From contig NZ_JANPVQ010000001.1 of assembly GCF_026157105.1 (NCBI RefSeq), positions 1,481,501 through 1,545,500 of the forward strand: a stretch of DNA of 64,000 nucleotides. The letters run 5' to 3'. How positions within the stretch are numbered: the stretch's first letter is position 1; each line of letters starts with the position of its first letter. The DNA is from Sphingomicrobium marinum. Lineage in GTDB: Bacteria > Pseudomonadota > Alphaproteobacteria > Sphingomonadales > Sphingomonadaceae. The notes beneath the pieces were generated by a model. The model had not been told where the DNA came from, made no database searches, and saw only the letters and a program-made list of their open reading frames with translations. The position numbers and the translations under genes are program-made. Of this stretch, positions 58,565-64,000 are shown in pieces.

Positions 58565-58662
58565 TGCCAAGATGCCCCCCTCACTTCTATGTCCGCTCAG
58601 CTTCGTCACCCCGCGATCCTCTCGCGCAAACGTACAAGTCTTAGACCGAAAGTTACTTCGCA

Positions 58663-59328
58663 ATGAAACTCTTTATCGGCAACCGCGCTTATTCGAGCTG
58701 GTCCATGCGCGGGTGGTTGGCGTTGAAGGCGTCGGGCGTGGAGTTCGAGGAACTCGTCGTGCCGTTGTTCGACAAGGATTGGGACAACCAGCGCGAGGGC
58801 AACGAGTTTGCCGCCAGCGCGGGCAAGGTGCCGGTGTTGTGGGATGGCGACGACGTCATCTGGGACAGCCTGGCCATCATCGAATATTGCGCCGACAAGT
58901 TCGGCCGCGACGCCTATTGGCCGGACGACCTAAGCGCGCGCGCCATGGCCCGCTCGATGGCCGCGGAGATGCATTCCAGCTTCCCTAACCTTCGCCGTGA
59001 CCTGCCGATGAACGTGCGGCGTCGTGTCGCCAACCACCCCATCAGCGACGAGGTGAAGGCGGAAATCATGCGCATCCTCGAGACATGGGCGCAGGCACGC
59101 GCGCGCTTTGGCGGCGAAGGCGATTTTCTCTTCGGAAAGTGGAGCGCTGCGGACATGATGTACGCGCCGGTCGTCACGCGCTTTGTGACGTACAGCGTTC
59201 CCCTGCCCAATTTCGCCGCGGCCTATGGCGATGCCGTGATGCGCCACCCCGACGTGATGGAATGGATCGAACTCGCGCAGGATGAACCCTGGACGATCGA
59301 GGCTTACGAACCGGACGGCGCCCAATGA
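58663..59328 (+). CDS. Glutathione S-transferase family protein
   Basis: A 221-residue cytoplasmic GST: thioredoxin-like N-terminal half (MKLFIGNRAYSSWSMRGWLALKASG with the catalytic-type Ser region YSSWSMRG, and GKVPVLWDGDDVIWDSLAIIEY) and helical C-terminal half. Substrate unknown. Stop overlaps the dapE start (ATGA). Confidence 0.9.
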   Translation: MKLFIGNRAYSSWSMRGWLALKASGVEFEELVVPLFDKDWDNQREGNEFAASAGKVPVLWDGDDVIWDSLAIIEYCADKFGRDAYWPDDLSARAMARSMAAEMHSSFPNLRRDLPMNVRRRVANHPISDEVKAEIMRILETWAQARARFGGEGDFLFGKWSAADMMYAPVVTRFVTYSVPLPNFAAAYGDAVMRHPDVMEWIELAQDEPWTIEAYEPDGAQ

Positions 59329-60449
59329 GCGCTGTCGAGCTGGCAATGAGGCTGATCGCCTGCCACAGCGTCACGCCCGCGAAGGGGCCGGTGTTCGACG
59401 TGCTCGAAGGAGCGCTCGCGCCACTCGGTTTTACCTGCCACCGCTTCGTGCTTGGCGAAGAGCCCGATGGCCCGACCGAAAATATGGTCGCCATTCGCGA
59501 TACCGGGCAACCGGGCCCGCATTTCGCGTTCGCCGGCCATCTCGACGTCGTCCCTCCAGGTGATGGATGGACGCACGATGCCTTCGAGCCCCAAGTAGAA
59601 GACGGTGTGCTGACGGGCCGCGGCGCCTGCGACATGAAGAGCGCGATCGCCTGCATGGTCGCCGCGCTCGAAGGCAACCTGCCCGACACAGGCACCCTCT
59701 CCTTCCTGATCACGGGCGATGAAGAAGGCTACGCCACCTACGGCACGCCGCGCATTATCGATTGGCTCAAGGAACATTCCATCACGCCCGACATGATCCT
59801 CATCGGCGAACCGACGTCGGTCGACACGCTTGGTGACACGGTGAAAGTCGGTCGACGCGGGTCGTTGAATGTCTGGATCGAGATGCCCGGCCACCAGGGC
59901 CATGTCGCCTATCCCCACCTTGCCGAGAACCCGGTGCCCCCGCTGGCGCGCATCGTCAGTGCGCTCGATGCGTGGGTGATCGACGAAGGGAGCGATGCTT
60001 TCCAGCCGTCCAATCTCGAGTTTGTGTCGCTGACCACCAGCACCAATGCTTCGAACGTCATCCCGGGCATGGCCACCGCTCAGCTGAACATCCGCTTCAC
60101 CGATTTGCAGACGGGCAAGGGTCTATCCGAAGAGTTGACGCGCCGCGTCCATGACGTCGAACCCGAGGCTATCGTGCGCACACGGATTTCCGGCGAAAGT
60201 TTCCTTACGCCATCTGGCGAGCTTTACGATGTCGTCGTGGCCGCGATCAAAGAGGAGACCGGCATCGAGACCAATCTGTCGACCAAGGGCGGTACGTCCG
60301 ACGGGCGTTTCCTTATCGAAATAGCCCCCGTGATTGATTTCGGACTACCCAATGCGACCATGCACAAGATCGGCGAAGCAGCGCGCATCGAGGATATCGA
60401 AGCGCTCACCCGCATCTATCGAAATGTCTTGAAAAGGGTGTTCAGCTAA
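59325..60449 (+). CDS. dapE: Succinyl-diaminopimelate desuccinylase
   Basis: Zinc enzyme in lysine and peptidoglycan (diaminopimelate) synthesis. The 374-residue product shows the M20 metal ligands: FAGHLDVVPPGD, GRGACDMKSAIACMVAA, FLITGDEEG and NATMHKIGE near the end, with GGTSDGRF as the substrate-binding loop. The product overlaps the gst stop and, at its own end, the GGDEF-EAL gene by 8 bases (convergent). Confidence 0.95.
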   Translation: MSAVELAMRLIACHSVTPAKGPVFDVLEGALAPLGFTCHRFVLGEEPDGPTENMVAIRDTGQPGPHFAFAGHLDVVPPGDGWTHDAFEPQVEDGVLTGRGACDMKSAIACMVAALEGNLPDTGTLSFLITGDEEGYATYGTPRIIDWLKEHSITPDMILIGEPTSVDTLGDTVKVGRRGSLNVWIEMPGHQGHVAYPHLAENPVPPLARIVSALDAWVIDEGSDAFQPSNLEFVSLTTSTNASNVIPGMATAQLNIRFTDLQTGKGLSEELTRRVHDVEPEAIVRTRISGESFLTPSGELYDVVVAAIKEETGIETNLSTKGGTSDGRFLIEIAPVIDFGLPNATMHKIGEAARIEDIEALTRIYRNVLKRVFS

Positions 60450-62124
60450 CCCTGTTCGCCACGGCGCGGTCGGCGTTGGCGACCCAGTCGAAGAACTGGT
60501 CGACTTCCATCGGTTCGGCGAACACGAAGCCCTGCACCGTGCGCACACCCATGGCGCGCAAAATATCGGCCTGATCGCTATTTTCGATGGCTTCCGCGAC
60601 GATTTGCGCGCCGACCGAACGCACGAGCGTGATGACAGCCTGCACGATGTCGCGCGCCTGGTCGTCCTTGTCGATATCCACCACCAGGCTGGGATCGAGC
60701 TTGACGCGGTCGAGCGGCATGGTGCGCAGTCGCGCAATGTTCGAATAGCCGGTACCGAAGTCGTCGATCACGATATAAGCACCATCGGCGCGAAGTGCGG
60801 CGATCTGCGCCTGCTGTTCGCGGCTGACACGCATCGCGGTTGATTCGGTAAATTCGAGTTCGACGAGGCTCAGCGGCACTCCCGCGTCCTCGAATATGGC
60901 GCGCAGCCGATCGAAGAAGTCGGCGCGGTCGAGTTGCCGCGGACTGATGTTGAAGGCGAGACGGCGCGGCTTGCCTTCTTGCTGCCACTGGCCAAGGATC
61001 GCCGCGCATTCTTCCATCACCCAGTCGCCGATGTCGGCGATGATGCCGCAGCTTTCGGCAACGCCCATGAAGCTTTCGGGCATGCGCACGCCATCTTCGT
61101 GTTGCCAGCGGAGCAAGGCTTCCGCCCCGCTGATGTCGCCGGTTACCAGATCGAGTTGCGGCTGCACGGCGAGCGTAAATTCGCCGTTGTGGAGGGCTTG
61201 CGTCAGCGCTTTCTCAATCGAGACTTTCTGTTCGTACTGGCGCTGCAATTCGGCCGAAAATAGCACATGACGCCCGCCGCCAAGCGACTTGGCGCGGTAC
61301 ATGGCGATATCGGCCGAGCGCATCAGCGTCTCGATCTTGGCGCCATTTTCGGGGCACATGGCCACACCGACCGACGCGCCGATATCGATCGAATGACCGT
61401 GAAGCTCGAAAGGTTCACTGATCGAGATCGCGATCCGCCGACCGATCCGCTCGGCGTGGTCCTCGCTGACGATACCGGGGAAGAAGATCGTGAACTCATC
61501 GCCTGCAAGGCGCGCCAGCAGGGGGCGAGAGGCTCCATCCCCCTCGCCTTCGGCCGTCACCACGACACGCAGGCGGTTGGCCACCATCGTCAGCAACTGA
61601 TCGCCGCGGGCATGGCCAAGACTGTCGTTGACGGCCTTGAACCGGTCGAGATCGACGAACAACATCGCGGCGCGTTCGCCATCCTTGCGGCTCGCCAACA
61701 TCTTGTCGGCCTCGGCGCGGAAATGCAGTCGGTTGGGAAGCGACGTGACCGGATCGAACATGCCCAGGGCATGCGCATTTTCGATCGACGTGCGCACCTC
61801 GGCAAAAAGCGTATCAACCGCGCTCGCCACTTCGGGAAGCGACTTTTGGACGCTTTCGGGAGCAGGGCTGGTCAGGTCGCCCTGCTCGACCGCGAGCAGG
61901 CGGTCACCGAGATCGCGCATCGCCTTGACGCTTTTGGTATCGGGACGCTCCGCTGCGATATAGCTGATGATCAGGCAGAACAGGCCCGCGACGATCGAGG
62001 CCAATACCTGCTGGTTGATCTCATGGATATGAAGGAAGACAGCCAGCGAAAAGACGAACGAAGCCAGCCCCGCCAACCCCGACAGGATGACATTGGAAAT
62101 CTTGAGGGCGCTGACTTTTTTCAT
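60442..62124 (-). CDS. GGDEF-EAL cyclic-di-GMP protein
   Basis: A 560-residue membrane protein with two N-terminal helices (about 10-33 and 38-58), a short HAMP-like stretch (residues 60-115), a GGDEF domain with signature AGDEF at 207-211 and no RxxD inhibitory site, and an EAL domain from about 300. The EAL part keeps EALLRW (335-340), ELEFTES, IDDFGTGYS and QGFVFAEP, so phosphodiesterase activity looks possible. The net activity (synthase or hydrolase) cannot be read from sequence. Start at ATG 62122-62124. Confidence 0.92.
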   Translation of the reverse strand: MKKVSALKISNVILSGLAGLASFVFSLAVFLHIHEINQQVLASIVAGLFCLIISYIAAERPDTKSVKAMRDLGDRLLAVEQGDLTSPAPESVQKSLPEVASAVDTLFAEVRTSIENAHALGMFDPVTSLPNRLHFRAEADKMLASRKDGERAAMLFVDLDRFKAVNDSLGHARGDQLLTMVANRLRVVVTAEGEGDGASRPLLARLAGDEFTIFFPGIVSEDHAERIGRRIAISISEPFELHGHSIDIGASVGVAMCPENGAKIETLMRSADIAMYRAKSLGGGRHVLFSAELQRQYEQKVSIEKALTQALHNGEFTLAVQPQLDLVTGDISGAEALLRWQHEDGVRMPESFMGVAESCGIIADIGDWVMEECAAILGQWQQEGKPRRLAFNISPRQLDRADFFDRLRAIFEDAGVPLSLVELEFTESTAMRVSREQQAQIAALRADGAYIVIDDFGTGYSNIARLRTMPLDRVKLDPSLVVDIDKDDQARDIVQAVITLVRSVGAQIVAEAIENSDQADILRAMGVRTVQGFVFAEPMEVDQFFDWVANADRAVANRVS

Positions 62125-62152
62125 TCCTGCTTGCGAACGTCCCGATTGCACT

Positions 62153-62180
62153 AGGCCCTCCCGCGGCAAAGGAAGGGCCT
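62153..62180. other. Hairpin between smr and GGDEF-EAL genes
   Basis: AGGCCCTC (62153-62160) and AGGGCCT (62174-62180) form a GC-rich hairpin 28 bases upstream of the GGDEF-EAL start. On the minus strand it is not followed by T residues, so it is a poor terminator for smr. It could be an mRNA structure in the leader. Confidence 0.35.
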
Positions 62181-62230
62181 TTCTGTTCAGGATCCGACTT
62201 AGCGAAAGAGGGTTAAGAAACGGTGCACCA

Positions 62231-62761
62231 TTACCGCTGGCGACGGAGCACCACATAGAGCGCGCCGCGTCCGCCATGACGTTGGTGGGCGCCGCGTACC
62301 GTCGCGATTTGGCCGCTATGGCGCGAAGCGCCGAGCCAGTCATGAACTGCCGCGCGGATGCGACCGCGCTCGACCGGCGGTGCGCCTTTTGGCGGGTGTC
62401 CGGTGATGAGCAGGACCAGCCTGTCGCCTGATGCGATGGCATCCCCCAGACCACGGTCGATCGCTTCCCAGGCATCATCGAGCCGATGACCATGAAGGTC
62501 GATCACCCGATCAGGCGCAACCCTGCCCTGGCTCAGCCGCTTGTCCCAGCCGCCATCGAGCCCGCCGCTGGTTGGCACCACGCTCGGCGGCTTCGCGGGC
62601 GTTTTGGGACGCGGCGGCACATAGTCCCCGCGCGGCGGCGGAACCTTCATTTTCTTGAGGCTTTTCGTCGGTTCGCGGGTCGCCGGATCGCGCGACAAGG
62701 GTTCGACCGTGGCCACCACTTTGGCCCACAGGGCCGCTTCGTCAGCGCCTAGCTTGCGCAC
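62231..62761 (-). CDS. Smr (MutS2-like) domain protein
   Basis: A 176-residue protein whose C-terminal Smr domain (about residues 92-176) holds the signature IDLHGHRLDDAWEAI and the LLITGHPP and HGGRGALYVVLRR blocks; Smr domains act as nucleases on nicked DNA or on stalled-ribosome mRNA. The N-terminal part is basic and Pro-rich (KKMKVPPPRGDYVPPRPKTPAKPP). GTG start at 62759-62761, overlapping mltA by 20 bases. Function likely nucleic-acid cleavage; target unknown. Confidence 0.85.
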   Translation of the reverse strand: MRKLGADEAALWAKVVATVEPLSRDPATREPTKSLKKMKVPPPRGDYVPPRPKTPAKPPSVVPTSGGLDGGWDKRLSQGRVAPDRVIDLHGHRLDDAWEAIDRGLGDAIASGDRLVLLITGHPPKGAPPVERGRIRAAVHDWLGASRHSGQIATVRGAHQRHGGRGALYVVLRRQR

Positions 62762-63869
62762 GGCGCGCCGCCGATTTGGGAAGAAGGATACGCGCCGACC
62801 CGCGGCTGGCCATGCCGCCCGCGATCGTGCGCGCGTCGTCGCCGGCACCCCAGAAAGTGTCGAACCGATTGGCACCCTTGATCGCACCGCCCGTATCCTG
62901 CGCGATCCACAGCCCATCCGCGACGTCGGCTTCCAGATTGAGCCAGACGGGCGCACCGAGCGGCACGAACTTCGGGTCGGCGGCCACGGTTCCGCGCGGC
63001 GTTACCGGCACATTCAATGCCCCGAGCGGCCCGGGGCCCTCGATCAGCCGGAAGAAGATATAGGATTTGTTCTCGCGCATCAGGTCGCGGCCCGCTTCGG
63101 GATTGGCCTTGAGCCAGTCGACGATGCGCTGCATGGTAATGCCGCCCTCGAGCAACCCGCGTTCGCGTAGCAACCGACCGATGGCGACATATTCGCGGCC
63201 ATTCTGGTTCGCGTAGCCGATGCGTGCGACGCGCCCGTCAGGGAGCAGCAATTGCCCCGACCCCTGGATTTGCAGGAAAAAGAGCTCGACGGGATCGGCG
63301 GCCCACGCGATCTCGAGCCCGCGCCCTTCCAGCGCCCCCTCTTCGATCGCCGTTCTGTCGTGATAGAGAACGAAGTTGCCGTTCTCGTCGTATCGCCCGC
63401 GACCTTCACCACTCCCGTCAGAAAAGGTGCCGCGCGTGAGATCGTCGGGTACCGCATAGATCGGCGTCTCGTATCCGGGGCGGCGGGTCAGCGATCCGCG
63501 AATGCGGGGCTCGAAATAGCCGGTCGCGAACGCCTCGCCCGCGCCTACTTCGACCCAGGCAAAGTCGCGCGCGAAAAAGCTTGCCGCGTCGATCGGTGAA
63601 AGGCTGGCCGCCTTGGTGCATAGCGGCACCCAGTCCTCGGTCCGAGTGAGCCCCGACTGATCGTTGCGGCTGACGAGCCGCGGACAACTGATCTTGAAAG
63701 CATCGAGTGCACGCGCCGCTTCCGTCGTGGACAGCATCGCGGCTGGTGCAAGCGCAACCCCCGCAGCAAGCGCCGTCGTGGGGACTGCGGCGCTGGTAGA
63801 AACATTGCTGGTGGACGACGCGCAGGCGGCCAGCGCTAGCGCCGTTCCGGCAGCAAGAGCCCGCCTCAT
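62742..63869 (-). CDS. mltA: Membrane-bound lytic murein transglycosylase A
   Basis: Lipoprotein lytic transglycosylase that cuts peptidoglycan glycan strands. The 375-residue product has a lipobox (LALAAC at 11-16), the MltA domain (GYFEPRIRGSLTRRPGYETPIY, FFLQIQGSGQLLLPDG, GYANQNGREYVAIGR) and a C-terminal 3D domain with LWIAQDTGGAIKGANRFDTFWGAG bearing the catalytic Asp. ATGA overlap with the Tim44 gene upstream. Confidence 0.94.
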   Translation of the reverse strand: MRRALAAGTALALAACASSTSNVSTSAAVPTTALAAGVALAPAAMLSTTEAARALDAFKISCPRLVSRNDQSGLTRTEDWVPLCTKAASLSPIDAASFFARDFAWVEVGAGEAFATGYFEPRIRGSLTRRPGYETPIYAVPDDLTRGTFSDGSGEGRGRYDENGNFVLYHDRTAIEEGALEGRGLEIAWAADPVELFFLQIQGSGQLLLPDGRVARIGYANQNGREYVAIGRLLRERGLLEGGITMQRIVDWLKANPEAGRDLMRENKSYIFFRLIEGPGPLGALNVPVTPRGTVAADPKFVPLGAPVWLNLEADVADGLWIAQDTGGAIKGANRFDTFWGAGDDARTIAGGMASRGSARILLPKSAARRAQARR

Positions 63870-64000
63870 TCTTCTTCGTCAGTCTCGACGAGGATCCAGT
63901 TGGGATCGCTGTCCGCTATGTCGCGGCGGAAAGTCCAGCGATCGCGCGTTTGCACCGCATCGTCGAGCGAACCTGCGACAACATCGCCGTCGGCGTTTCG
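63866..64000 (-). CDS. Tim44/TimA domain protein (5' end outside window)
   Basis: Only the last 44 codons are visible, with no start. They read ...TRDRWTFRRDIADSDPNWILVETDEEE*, typical of the end of the Tim44-like domain of alphaproteobacterial TimA adaptor proteins. Stop overlaps the mltA start (ATGA), so the two are co-transcribed. Confidence 0.8.
   Translation of the reverse strand, partial: RNADGDVVAGSLDDAVQTRDRWTFRRDIADSDPNWILVETDEEE

Overview
The window is a gene-dense, high-GC chromosomal segment with core-genome content throughout and no plasmid, phage or insertion sequence. Gene order and protein families point to an alphaproteobacterium of the Sphingomonadales: pyrG-secG-tpiA-ppiD-trpG-lexA-comEC-gltX-gltA, a nuoA-N operon running into birA-coaX-rnj-DUF1467, tkt-gap-pgk, and zapA-6S RNA-fau. 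This placement is inferred from synteny and protein style; no 16S rRNA gene is present.

Layout. 1-3.2 kb (minus): CTP synthase (cut by the window edge), SecG, a secreted PRC-barrel-like protein and triosephosphate isomerase. 3.4-6.6 kb (plus): PpiD-like foldase, a lone anthranilate/aminodeoxychorismate glutaminase, and LexA with a textbook alphaproteobacterial SOS box. 6.6-16 kb: ComEC (minus), gltX-gltA (plus), then a minus pair of unusual genes (a nucleotidyltransferase/CDP-alcohol-transferase-like membrane protein and a histidine kinase lacking its phosphoacceptor His) facing a large two-TM coiled-coil protein. 16-34.3 kb (minus): one tightly overlapped run of 20 genes, beginning with all 14 nuo genes of complex I (with two tiny membrane-protein genes inserted) and continuing into biotin ligase, pantothenate kinase, RNase J and a DUF1467 protein.

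34.5-47 kb: YbjN-domain protein, beta-propeller lipoprotein, EF-P/DUF302/inositol monophosphatase operon, M23 peptidase, ThiE, class I aldolase, a flavodoxin-like oxidoreductase, and the tkt-gap-pgk glycolytic operon. 46.8-54 kb: cell-division gene zapA with a small upstream partner, 6S RNA, fau, tRNA-Asp, tRNA-Leu, an AI-2E family transporter, two secreted beta-propeller proteins and ComM. 53.9-57 kb: rpmH-rnpA-yidD-yidC-engB, the protein-insertion/RNase P cluster. 57-64 kb: a lone low-GC GT39-type glycosyltransferase, GST-dapE, a GGDEF-EAL protein, and Smr-MltA-Tim44 (cut by the window edge).

The most notable observations are: two genes (birA and rnpA) with no ATG/GTG/TTG start in reach but a CTG fused to the preceding gene's stop (CTGA); loss of trpE/trpD/trpC/moaC/moeA from a normally conserved cluster, leaving only trpG; a His-less histidine kinase beside a doubly degenerate transferase fusion; and two unannotated small membrane proteins translationally coupled inside the complex I operon. 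No intergenic stretch exceeds 300 bases.
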